Shown here: one piece after another, positions 1-5,644 of the stretch | Position numbering within the stretch: position 1 is the stretch's first letter | Layout of the letters: the number at the start of each line of letters is the position of its first letter | DNA from: JAAFIP01 sp031390175 | GTDB lineage: Bacteria > Pseudomonadota > Gammaproteobacteria > Burkholderiales > Burkholderiaceae_C | DNA: 6,541 bases | Assembly: GCA_031390175.1 (NCBI GenBank) | Contig: JANMTF010000321.1 | Coordinates: forward strand, 1 to 6,541 | Direction of reading: 5' to 3' | Program-made: the position numbers and the translations under genes | The notes under the pieces: model-generated | The model's input: only the letters and a program-made list of their open reading frames with translations | What the model was told of the DNA's origin: nothing | The model's database searches: none

Positions 1-86
1 CTGGCCAGATGCTGGCTACGCTCGCGCAGCAGCTCGGGTGACACCATGGGCACAGCCATGGCGTTGGTAGGAATATCGTTCTTCAT
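1..86 (-). CDS. Unrecognised protein, N-terminal fragment (runs off window start)
   Basis: The first 28 residues are visible, beginning MKNDIPTNAMAVPMVSPELL; the rest lies outside the window. I do not recognise the family. The ATG (84-86) follows the TAA stop (88-90) of the upstream 82-residue gene after a single base, the close spacing expected of translationally coupled genes in an operon. No strong Shine-Dalgarno sequence precedes this ATG, which fits coupling; Met10 and Met14 are alternative starts. The visible part has no signal peptide or membrane segment. The call rests on operon geometry and an open frame only. Confidence 0.5.
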   Translation of the reverse strand, partial: MKNDIPTNAMAVPMVSPELLRERSQHLA

Positions 87-87
87 C

Positions 88-336
88 TTAGTTGTCTATG
101 GTTTTGATGGCCTTTTTCAGGGCCACGTTTTCAGCGCGGCGCAACGCGCCAGTGCTGCGAATGTGTTTACCCGCGCCCGAGCTGGTAGCGCGGCGGGCGA
201 GGGCTTGCGCCACGGTGTTGCGTGGTGTAGGTAATTGCAATGTCAAAGCCAGCGGCTGCCGTCCTTTGTGTGTAGGGCGCCGCAGGTGTTTGACCTTGCC
301 TTGCGCAAAGTCACGGGAAAATAGTTTGGCACTCAT
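88..336 (-). CDS. Small, highly basic protein of unknown function (82 aa)
   Basis: An 82-residue protein rich in Arg, Lys and Ala with few acidic residues. It has no signal peptide, membrane segment or Cys/His metal site. The C-terminal half holds a basic block (TPRN near residue 37, GAGKH and RS near 54-60, ALRRAENVALKKA near 63-75) likely to form an amphipathic basic helix. RNA or DNA binding is inferred from composition alone; I do not recognise the family. The start at 336 is supported by GGAG (minus strand, plus positions 345-348) placed 8 bases upstream, and by a following gene that begins one base after its stop. The SD lies inside a strong hairpin (340-400) at the end of a structured leader, suggesting regulated translation. 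The opposite strand is also open here, so coding status is likely but unproven. Confidence 0.55.
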   Translation of the reverse strand: MSAKLFSRDFAQGKVKHLRRPTHKGRQPLALTLQLPTPRNTVAQALARRATSSGAGKHIRSTGALRRAENVALKKAIKTIDN

Positions 337-339
337 GGG

Positions 340-400
340 GCACGCTCCAGAAACAAGAAACCCCAGCGAAACGAATCAGTCTGGGGCTTGTGGAGCGTGC
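340..400 (-). promoter_or_regulatory. SD-sequestering hairpin immediately upstream of the 82-aa gene
   Basis: A 10-bp perfect outer stem (plus 340-349 GCACGCTCCA with 391-400 TGGAGCGTGC) encloses CAAG/CTTG (354-357 with 387-390) and CCCCAG/CTGGGG (361-366 with 381-386), closing a 14-base loop. Unpaired A-rich bases lie only on the left side. Read as minus-strand RNA, the 3' outer arm contains the GGAG Shine-Dalgarno, and the ATG lies 3 bases beyond the stem. The hairpin would therefore hide the ribosome-binding site. This is seen directly; a regulatory role (thermosensor, ligand-responsive or protein-bound leader) is inferred. Confidence 0.6.
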
Positions 401-417
401 GTTTCAATAGAACGCAC
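397..417 (-). promoter_or_regulatory. Second leader hairpin overlapping the SD hairpin
   Basis: A 7-bp perfect inverted repeat GTGCGTT (397-403) / AACGCAC (411-417) with a 7-base loop. Four bases (397-400) are shared with the outer arm of the 340-400 hairpin, so both cannot form completely at once. Such overlap is typical of switching leaders; here the alternative would weaken but not abolish the SD-hiding stem. Confidence 0.45.
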
Positions 418-432
418 TGCAACCCGCCGCAA

Positions 433-462
433 AGCTGGTGTGGTGTGGCACCACATCCAGCT
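433..462 (-). promoter_or_regulatory. Third leader hairpin
   Basis: AGCTGGTGTGGT (433-444) pairs with ACCACA (450-455) and CCAGCT (457-462), giving 12 base pairs with one bulged base (456) and a 5-base loop (445-449). No T-run follows on either strand, so it does not look like an intrinsic terminator. It fits as one module of the structured leader. Confidence 0.5.
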
Positions 463-520
463 AGGGCAGTGGAGGGTGCGTCAGGTGTGAGTGAAACAGG
501 TCATGGGTTTGGGTGGCTCT

Positions 521-564
521 TTAAGGGTTGGCTGCACAAGGACATTCGTTGTGCAGCGGCTTAA
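521..564 (-). promoter_or_regulatory. 5'-terminal leader hairpin
   Basis: A 9-bp perfect stem GCTGCACAA (531-539) / TTGTGCAGC (549-557) with a 9-base loop lies inside a 5-bp outer stem TTAAG (521-525) / CTTAA (560-564). If the predicted minus-strand promoter at 577-605 is right, transcription would start about 6 bases before this structure, so the hairpin would cap the 5' end of the RNA. No T-run follows on either strand. I considered an integron attC-like site, but the conserved outer core sites are missing. Confidence 0.5.
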
Positions 565-576
565 AGCAGGAAACGG

Positions 577-605
577 ATTGTGATGAAGCGCTGCGGGTTT
601 GACAA
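577..605 (-). promoter_or_regulatory. Candidate sigma70 promoter for the minus-strand leader and operon
   Basis: On the minus strand, TTGTCA (plus 600-605, five of six matches to TTGACA) is followed after 17 bases by CACAAT (plus 577-582, four of six matches to TATAAT). It would start transcription near 570 and give a leader of about 235 bases containing all four hairpins. The spacing is ideal but the -10 box is only moderate. Confidence 0.35.
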
Positions 606-810
606 GTATTTTGCGCACATTTTTTCAAAGCGTTGTAAAAATCATTCACCTGGGTGCCGCAGCGAGATGGCAGGCGCGGATGGTCGCGGGTGTGCGCGCA
701 AGTGCATGCGCTGACCTGTTGCCTGCGAGACCGGCGTGGCGCTGGTTGACGGATTAGAATATTTTTCTGCAGCCCGGGTGCGCTTGCCCAGGCTTAGTAT
801 TTCAAACCCT

Positions 811-815
811 AGGAG
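811..815 (+). promoter_or_regulatory. Ribosome-binding site that sets the amidohydrolase start
   Basis: AGGAG lies 5 bases before the ATG at 821. The in-frame GTG at 815 overlaps this SD and has no SD of its own, so 821 is the start. Confidence 0.75.
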
Positions 816-820
816 TGACC

Positions 821-2329
821 ATGCCCGTACAGATGAGCCCCGAAGAGATTGCACAACTGGGCCATGCGGATGAGCTGACATTTCGCTCACCCATTCCTAC
901 CCGTTCCATTTCCAGCGAAGAATTTATGCCCAGCGCGCAGAGTGAGAAGCAGCGCGAGTTTGAGGCACGGGTCAAGGCCTATGGCTCCGAGCTGGCCAAG
1001 CACCAGGGTATGCCGCGCAGGCGCTTCTTCCAAACGGCTTCGGGCATGGCCGCAGCCTTCCTGGCGATGAACGATACCTTTGGCCCGGTGTTTGGCGTCT
1101 CGCGCGCTGAGGCCGCTACGCCCGAGATGGCGGCGCAGCGTGCGGGCCAGCTCTCGGGCCAGTTCATCATGGACATGCACACCCACTTCTTGCACGACAA
1201 AACCCGCCTGGTCAACTTTGTACGCTCGCGTGAGGCAGTGGGCCGGGTGGGCTGGAACCCGGCTTTGGTAGGCAAAGAGCAAACTCTGGAAGATCTGAAG
1301 TTTGCCAACTATGTGAAAGAAGTATTTTTGGACTCGGACACCAAGGTGGCCTTGGTCAGTGGCTCGGCCTCGCACGAGCCGATCGACTGGTTTCTAAGCA
1401 ACGAAGACAAGCGCGATGCCCGCGCCAAGATCAATGGCATGGCGGGCGGAACCCAACGTGCTTTGTCGCATTTGATTTTTACCCCTGGCGTGCCGGGTGC
1501 GCTAGAGAGGTTTGAGCGCGAGCTGGTCGAGCTTAAACCCGACTCCATCAAGGGCTACACCATTGGCGACAACACCAACAAGCCCATGGCCAAATGGCCG
1601 TGGCGTATGGACGACGAAAAAGTCGCTTACCCCTACTACGAAAGAGCGCTGAAAGCGGGTATAAAAAACGTCTGCGTGCACAAAGGTCTGTTCCCGCCCA
1701 GCACCGAGAAGCAGTTCCCCAACCTGCTGGGCTACGCCAATGTGAGCGATGTGACCAAGGCCGCCAAAGACTGGCCGCAGCTGAACTTTGTGATCTACCA
1801 CTCAGCCTACCGTTTTGGCGCGGGGGGCAATGCTGCTGATGCCTGGGCGCAAGTGCAGCGCACTGGCAGGGTAGAGTGGGTGAGCGACCTGGCTGAGGTG
1901 CCCGCCCTGCATGGCGTGAAAAACGTTTACGGCGACCTGGGCCAGATCTTTGCGCAAAGCACCATGGCCAATCCCAACTTGGCCGCCTTCATGATGGGCA
2001 CCCTGGTCAAAGGCCTGGGCGCAGACCGCGTGGTCTGGGGGACAGATGCCATCTGGACTGGCTCGCCCCAATGGCAAATCGAAGCCCTGCGCCGCCTGGA
2101 GATCCCCGAGGCGATGCAAAAGCAGTACGGCTTTGCGCCGCTGGGCGCTGCGGATGGTGAGATTAAAAACACCATCTTTGGCGGCAACAACGCCCGGCTG
2201 TACAACTACACCGATGCAAAGCGTGTGGCTGTAGATGGAGACAAGCTCAGCCAAGCCAAACTGGCGTATGAGGCACAAGGTACCTCGCGATCAAACATGG
2301 CTTATGGCTATGTGCACAAGCAAGCTTGA
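821..2329 (+). CDS. Tat-exported amidohydrolase 2 family metal-dependent hydrolase
   Basis: A 502-residue TIM-barrel hydrolase of the amidohydrolase-2 type (the superfamily that includes ACMSD and gamma-resorcylate decarboxylase). The metal site is visible: H120-T-H122 on the first strand, then H287 (VCVHKG), H327 (IYHSAY) and D409 (WGTDAIW), in the order expected for the fold. The export signal is RRRFF at residues 66-70, followed by an Ala-rich hydrophobic stretch and an AEA cleavage-like site at 96-98, so the mature enzyme should be periplasmic. The oddity is a 65-residue, charged, non-hydrophobic n-region before the twin arginines; most Tat n-regions are far shorter. The AGGAG at 811-815 places the start at 821, so the extension is not simply an annotation error, although Met64 just before RRR could in principle be an internal start. 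Substrate unknown. A hydratase gene follows after 157 bases on the same strand. Confidence 0.85.
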   Translation: MPVQMSPEEIAQLGHADELTFRSPIPTRSISSEEFMPSAQSEKQREFEARVKAYGSELAKHQGMPRRRFFQTASGMAAAFLAMNDTFGPVFGVSRAEAATPEMAAQRAGQLSGQFIMDMHTHFLHDKTRLVNFVRSREAVGRVGWNPALVGKEQTLEDLKFANYVKEVFLDSDTKVALVSGSASHEPIDWFLSNEDKRDARAKINGMAGGTQRALSHLIFTPGVPGALERFERELVELKPDSIKGYTIGDNTNKPMAKWPWRMDDEKVAYPYYERALKAGIKNVCVHKGLFPPSTEKQFPNLLGYANVSDVTKAAKDWPQLNFVIYHSAYRFGAGGNAADAWAQVQRTGRVEWVSDLAEVPALHGVKNVYGDLGQIFAQSTMANPNLAAFMMGTLVKGLGADRVVWGTDAIWTGSPQWQIEALRRLEIPEAMQKQYGFAPLGAADGEIKNTIFGGNNARLYNYTDAKRVAVDGDKLSQAKLAYEAQGTSRSNMAYGYVHKQA

Positions 2330-2453
2330 CTACGCTGCAAGTTTGACTCGCAAGCGCGGCATTAAGTCGTCGCTCAGGGGCCTGCCTCGCGCAAAGGATG
2401 CGACGGATGAGATGGTTCTGAGTGGCGAGTGATGACCAAGAATGGGGGCAACT

Positions 2454-2469
2454 TGTGTCAATATACACA
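2454..2469 (+). promoter_or_regulatory. CRP/FNR-like palindrome upstream of the hydratase
   Basis: TGTG-N8-CACA (2454-2457 and 2466-2469) matches the outer half-sites of the CRP consensus TGTGA-N6-TCACA, with T/A in place of the inner A/T. The right half plus flank, ACACATTT, matches TCACATTT at seven of eight bases. It ends 17 bases before the ATG at 2487, where a bound protein would more likely repress than activate. The spacing fits CRP/FNR family sites, but a chance occurrence is possible. Confidence 0.25.
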
Positions 2470-2486
2470 TTTAGAAGGCTCACACC

Positions 2487-3272
2487 ATGACACCCCAAAC
2501 CCTGCTTTCCCACTACGACAGTGCCCAGCTCTGGCCCGCAGCCACGGGGCTAGACGTGCCCACCGCTTACCAGCGCGCCCTGGCAGTGCGCGCGCTGCGT
2601 GTAGCGCGCGGCGAGATACCGCGTGGCTACAAAATAGGTTTTACCAACCGCAGCATTTGGCCACGCTACAACGTGTATGCACCCATCTGGGGCGCGGTGT
2701 ACAGCACCACGCTACAGTTTTGTGAAGAGCAGGGCGCCATAGCGCTGCAAGGCATATGCCAGCCGCGTATAGAACCCGAGACCGTGTTTGGCATGCGCAG
2801 CACCCCGCCGGCCAATGCCTCACTGCAAGAGCTGTTTAACAGCCTTGACTGGATAGCCCCAGGTTTTGAAATTGTGCAGTCGCACCAAAAAGACTGGAAG
2901 TTTGTGGCCGCCGACGCCATAGCCGACGGCAGCTTGCATGCGCGCCTGCTGGTAGGCAAAAAGCTGCCAGTGCGGCAGATAGCGGCTAACGCTAACGATC
3001 TGTGCGCCGTGCTAGCCGCCACCACCGTGCGCCTTACCCAAGATGCCAAGGTAATGGACAGTGGCGCAGGCGCCGCCGTGCTGGACGACCCGCTGCAAGC
3101 CCTGCTGCATTTCGCCCGCGAGCTGCGCCAATGCCCCGGCGCGCCAGACCTGCAACCCGGCGACGTGATTACCACCGGCACCTGGACCGATGCCTGGCCG
3201 GTAGCCGCAGGGCAAACCTGGGCGGCTGATTTTGATGCGCCGCTGCCCAGGCTAGAGGTAGCGTTTAGCTAA
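2487..3272 (+). CDS. 2-keto-4-pentenoate hydratase-like protein (MhpD/DmpE family)
   Basis: A 261-residue protein, the usual length for the 2-hydroxypenta-2,4-dienoate hydratase branch of the fumarylacetoacetate hydrolase superfamily. These cytoplasmic enzymes add water to 2-hydroxypenta-2,4-dienoate in meta-cleavage pathways, giving 4-hydroxy-2-oxopentanoate; related decarboxylases act on 4-oxalocrotonate. Family landmarks are GYKIGFT (47-53, Lys49), the metal-binding Glu pair IEPE (E96, E98), GFEIV (E128), ADAIADGSLHARLL (142-155), GAGAAVLDDPLQAL (193-206) and PGDVITTGTWTDAWPV (224-239). No signal peptide. A weak SD, AGAAGG (2473-2478), stands 8 bases before the ATG. No ring-cleavage oxygenase, aldolase or dehydrogenase lies beside it, so the true substrate is open. 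It may be co-transcribed with the amidohydrolase, but the 157-base gap leaves room for its own promoter. Its stop is 7 bases from that of the convergent dienelactone hydrolase. Confidence 0.85.
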   Translation: MTPQTLLSHYDSAQLWPAATGLDVPTAYQRALAVRALRVARGEIPRGYKIGFTNRSIWPRYNVYAPIWGAVYSTTLQFCEEQGAIALQGICQPRIEPETVFGMRSTPPANASLQELFNSLDWIAPGFEIVQSHQKDWKFVAADAIADGSLHARLLVGKKLPVRQIAANANDLCAVLAATTVRLTQDAKVMDSGAGAAVLDDPLQALLHFARELRQCPGAPDLQPGDVITTGTWTDAWPVAAGQTWAADFDAPLPRLEVAFS

Positions 3273-3279
3273 AAGGCGA

Positions 3280-4188
3280 TTAAGCTTTCACGTGTTGCTT
3301 AAAAAACGCCATCATCCGCTCCCAAGCCAGCTTGGCCGCTGCCGCATCAAAGCGCGGCGTGGTGTCGTTGTTAAAGCCGTGCTGCGTGCCCGCGTAGGTG
3401 TGCGCCTCGTGCTTCACCCCTGCGGCCTTTAAAGCCGCCTCATACGCAGGCCAAGCCGCGTTAATGCGCTCGTCCACCCCCGCAAAGTGAATCTGCAAAG
3501 GTGCCTTCACCTTGGCCGCATCACCCGCCGCTGGGTGGTTGCCATAGAAAGGCACTGACGCCGCCAAGTCTGGCACCCGCGTGGCCAGCATGTGCGCTAT
3601 GCCGCCGCCATAGCAAAAGCCCGTCACGCCAATCTTGCCCGTCGTATCGGGCCGCGCCTTCAGCCAGTCCACCGCCGCCACAAAATCTTCGCGCGTTTTG
3701 CTTTGGTCCAGCTTGGCAAAGGCCTCGCGGGCTTTGTCTTCATCGCCCGGGTAGCCGCCCAGGGGCGTAAGCGCATCGGGTGCAAAGGCCATGTAGCCGT
3801 CTAGCGCTATCCGGCGGGTAATGTCTTCAATATGCGGGTTCAGGCCCCGGTTTTCATGCACTACAAGAATAGTGGGTAACTTGCCAGAGCCCGCGCTGGC
3901 AGGGCGCGCCAAATAGCCCTTGACCGTGCCCGTGCCTTGGGGCGACGCAAACGATACCGTCTCAATTTTGAGCCGCGCATCGTCTTTAGGCGCCACTTGG
4001 CCGCGTGCAAAATCGGGGCTTAGCGCCGCCAGCAGGCCAGCAGCCGTCATACCCGCCTTGGCAAACTTTTCAGCCCCACGCAAAAAGCCGCGCCGGTCAA
4101 TGCCGCCGTGCACATAGGCATCAAACAGCACCAACAGCTCTTGGTCAAAATCTTGCGCTGTCAGGCGATCTCTAGAGACAACAGACAT
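3280..4188 (-). CDS. Dienelactone hydrolase family protein with Tat-type N-terminus
   Basis: A 302-residue alpha/beta hydrolase of the dienelactone hydrolase (carboxymethylenebutenolidase) family. Enzymes of this family open dienelactone to maleylacetate in chlorocatechol degradation, but many members act on other esters or lactones. The catalytic triad is visible: C192 in the nucleophile elbow GFCYGG, D239 in AGVDERIN and H270 in GTQHGFNN. E112 (VVHENRG) matches the family's conserved Glu near the nucleophile. An extra N-terminal segment of about 70 residues carries DRRGFLRGA (31-39) and a modest hydrophobic stretch (AGMTAAGLLAAL, 45-56), consistent with Tat export to the periplasm. The start at 4188 is chosen because AGGAG (plus 4196-4200) lies 7 bases upstream; the frame stays open to 4338 but has no comparable SD. 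The gene is divergent from the aminotransferase and convergent with the hydratase. Confidence 0.9.
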   Translation of the reverse strand: MSVVSRDRLTAQDFDQELLVLFDAYVHGGIDRRGFLRGAEKFAKAGMTAAGLLAALSPDFARGQVAPKDDARLKIETVSFASPQGTGTVKGYLARPASAGSGKLPTILVVHENRGLNPHIEDITRRIALDGYMAFAPDALTPLGGYPGDEDKAREAFAKLDQSKTREDFVAAVDWLKARPDTTGKIGVTGFCYGGGIAHMLATRVPDLAASVPFYGNHPAAGDAAKVKAPLQIHFAGVDERINAAWPAYEAALKAAGVKHEAHTYAGTQHGFNNDTTPRFDAAAAKLAWERMMAFFKQHVKA

Positions 4189-4211
4189 CTTGCAACTCCT
4201 AAAAAAACCAG

Positions 4212-4240
4212 AGAATACCGCCAAGCCAGCAGCCTGGCAA
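4212..4240 (-). promoter_or_regulatory. Candidate sigma70 promoter for the dienelactone hydrolase
   Basis: On the minus strand, TTGCCA (plus 4235-4240, five of six matches to TTGACA) is followed after exactly 17 bases by TATTCT (plus 4212-4217, four of six matches to TATAAT). Transcription would start near 4205, leaving a short leader that just includes the AGGAG ribosome-binding site (4196-4200). The spacer contains a small inverted repeat, GCCAG-N4-CTGGC (4225-4238), which could be an operator. Confidence 0.45.
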
Positions 4241-4347
4241 GCATGCAGAGGCACGTAAATTACAGCGTGAAAGGCGGGTAAAACCTTGCAATAACTTGCG
4301 ACAATGGGCGCATTGCCCACCCCCATCCATCCACCCACAGCACCCCT

Positions 4348-5586
4348 ATGTCCCCACTGCCCTTTGCCCCCCGCCTAGCCAACGTCCAAACCTCCGCCAT
4401 CCGCGAGATTTTCAAGCTCTTGGGCCGCCCCGGCATCATCAGCTTTGCCGGTGGCTTTCCAGACCCTGCGCTGTTTGACATCGAAGGTATCCGCGAAGCT
4501 ACGGGCCAAGCGCTAGGTGACAGCAGCGCCCAGGCGGTGCTGCAATACGGCCCCACCGAAGGCTGGCAACCGCTTAAAGAAGCCATCGCCGTGCACATGG
4601 CCGCCAAAGGCATCACCGTGCAACCCGACGGCATCATCACCACCACCGGCAGCCAGCAGGCGCTAGACCTGCTCGGCAAAACCATGATCGGCGAGGGCGA
4701 CAAAGTCATCGTCGAAGGCCCCACGTTTTTAGCCACCATCCAGTGCTTCAAGCTCTACGGTGCAGACCTTATCAGCGCACCCATCGACGAGCACGGCGTG
4801 CGGGTAGACGCGCTAGAGCAACTCATCATCCTGCACAAGCCCAAGCTGGTCTACCTCATCCCCACCTTCGGCAACCCCAGCGGTGCCATGCTCACCCTAG
4901 AGCGGCGCAAAAAAATATTGCAACTGGCCGTAGAACATAAAGTGCTGGTGGTAGAAGACGACCCCTACGGCGAGCTGTACTTTGGCAGCCCACCCCCGCC
5001 CAGCATCATGGCGTTAGCCAAAGACGTGCCCGGCAGCAGAGACTACCTAGCCTACTGCGGCAGCTTCAGCAAAGTGCTGTCGCCCGGCATCCGCGTAGGC
5101 TGGATGATCGCGCCCGCAGAGCTGCTGGCCAAAGCCACCATGTGCAAACAGTTCAGCGACGCCCACACCAGCAACCTCAGCCAAGCCATCGCCGCCAACT
5201 ACCTGGGCCTGAAAGACGGCCAGCAAACTCGCTTGGATAAAACCCTCGCCGTAGTGCGCAAAACCTACGCAGAACGTGCAAACACCATGGCCACCTGCCT
5301 GCAGCGTGAGCTAGGCCACGCGCTCACCTACACCCAGCCCCAAGGCGGCATGTTCTTCTGGACCCGCCTCACCGGCCAGCCCATGCCCGGCAGCGCAACA
5401 GCCACCAGCCAAGACGCCACGGCGTATGCCAAACGCGCCCCCGACCACGGCGTAGCCTTTGTGCCTGGGTCGCCGTTTTATGCGGTCAACCCCGACACCG
5501 CGACGCTGCGGCTGAGCTATGCGACTTCGGATTTGGGGAAGATTGAGGAGGGGGTAGGTAGATTGGCTAAGGCGCTGCCTGTTTGA
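4348..5586 (+). CDS. PLP-dependent class I/II aminotransferase (LysN-like)
   Basis: A 412-residue fold-type I aminotransferase resembling the 2-aminoadipate/LysN group and the catalytic half of MocR regulators, but without a winged-helix N-terminus. It would move an amino group between an amino acid and a 2-oxo acid in the cytoplasm; the exact substrate cannot be read from sequence. Key residues: K242 in GSFSKVLSPG forms the Schiff base with PLP; N176 (FGNPSG) and D205/Y207 (EDDPYGE) hold the cofactor ring; R388 (TLRLSYA) should bind the substrate carboxylate; Y67 (QYGPTEG) is near the active site. Length is normal and the frame intact. The start has no Shine-Dalgarno; the bases before it are C-rich (ACCCCT). 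A weak extended -10, TGCGACAAT, lies at 4297-4305 and overlaps a GGGC/GCCC hairpin (4305-4319). A hairpin follows the stop by 9 bases. Confidence 0.9.
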   Translation: MSPLPFAPRLANVQTSAIREIFKLLGRPGIISFAGGFPDPALFDIEGIREATGQALGDSSAQAVLQYGPTEGWQPLKEAIAVHMAAKGITVQPDGIITTTGSQQALDLLGKTMIGEGDKVIVEGPTFLATIQCFKLYGADLISAPIDEHGVRVDALEQLIILHKPKLVYLIPTFGNPSGAMLTLERRKKILQLAVEHKVLVVEDDPYGELYFGSPPPPSIMALAKDVPGSRDYLAYCGSFSKVLSPGIRVGWMIAPAELLAKATMCKQFSDAHTSNLSQAIAANYLGLKDGQQTRLDKTLAVVRKTYAERANTMATCLQRELGHALTYTQPQGGMFFWTRLTGQPMPGSATATSQDATAYAKRAPDHGVAFVPGSPFYAVNPDTATLRLSYATSDLGKIEEGVGRLAKALPV

Positions 5587-5595
5587 GTCGATGCA

Positions 5596-5626
5596 TTGAA
5601 CAGTCGACGCTTTGTCGACTGTTCAA
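5596..5626 (+). terminator. 13-bp perfect hairpin after the aminotransferase
   Basis: TTGAACAGTCGAC (5596-5608) and GTCGACTGTTCAA (5614-5626) are exact reverse complements around the 5-base loop GCTTT. It begins 9 bases after the aminotransferase stop, where a transcript end is expected. No T-run follows on either strand, so it is not a textbook intrinsic terminator; it may protect the mRNA 3' end or act in an attenuator. Confidence 0.5.
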
Positions 5627-5627
5627 C

Positions 5628-5643
5628 TTGTTGATGTCAACAA
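5628..5643. promoter_or_regulatory. Operator-like palindrome TTGTTGA-TG-TCAACAA
   Basis: A 7-bp perfect inverted repeat around a 2-base centre lies one base after the 13-bp hairpin and 48 bases before the nuclease start. The tight centre and length suit a dimeric repressor site better than an RNA loop. Its left arm (GTTGA, 5630-5634) can also pair with TCAAC (5623-5627) from the preceding hairpin. Confidence 0.35.
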
Positions 5644-5644
5644 A

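Larger units (their letters stand above)
337..820. other. 484-base gene-free region between divergent genes
   Basis: This stretch separates the minus-strand small-protein operon from the plus-strand amidohydrolase. The part from 340 to 605 holds the structured leader and candidate promoter listed separately. An AT-rich island at about 598-648 contains TTGACA (599-604), but with no convincing -10 box at the right distance. Near the amidohydrolase, TAGAAT (755-760) resembles a -10 box but lacks a -35 partner. From about 650 to 820 I see no gene, RNA or clear repeat. Confidence 0.6.

Noticed and set aside
340..400. Terminal inverted repeats of an insertion sequence
   Set aside because: The arms are only 41 bases apart with no transposase between them and no flanking target duplication; a leader hairpin explains them better.
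92..490. Plus-strand open frame (132 codons) opposite the small basic protein and its leader
   Set aside because: Its start has no SD, the composition is Arg/Cys-rich as expected for an antisense frame, and it runs through the inverted repeats. The minus-strand frame has an SD and operon spacing.
521..564. Integron attC-like recombination site
   Set aside because: The stem resembles a folded attC site, but the conserved core sites at the ends are missing and no gene cassette or integrase is seen.
642..890. Minus-strand 82-codon open frame overlapping the amidohydrolase start
   Set aside because: It is antisense to a confident gene, has no SD and no recognisable protein features.
887..1375. 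Minus-strand 162-codon open frame
   Set aside because: It lies entirely opposite the amidohydrolase and its composition mirrors the sense codons.
2320..2348. 12-base direct repeat GCAAG-[CT]-TTGACT across the end of the amidohydrolase gene
   Set aside because: Only two short copies with one mismatch; too little to call an element or an attachment site.
2429..2725. Plus-strand 98-codon open frame
   Set aside because: It overlaps the hydratase in another frame, while the hydratase shows clear family motifs.
4189..4338. N-terminal extension of the dienelactone hydrolase frame to 4338
   Set aside because: The extension would begin without an SD and contains the likely promoter; AGGAG at 4196-4200 clearly marks the start at 4188.
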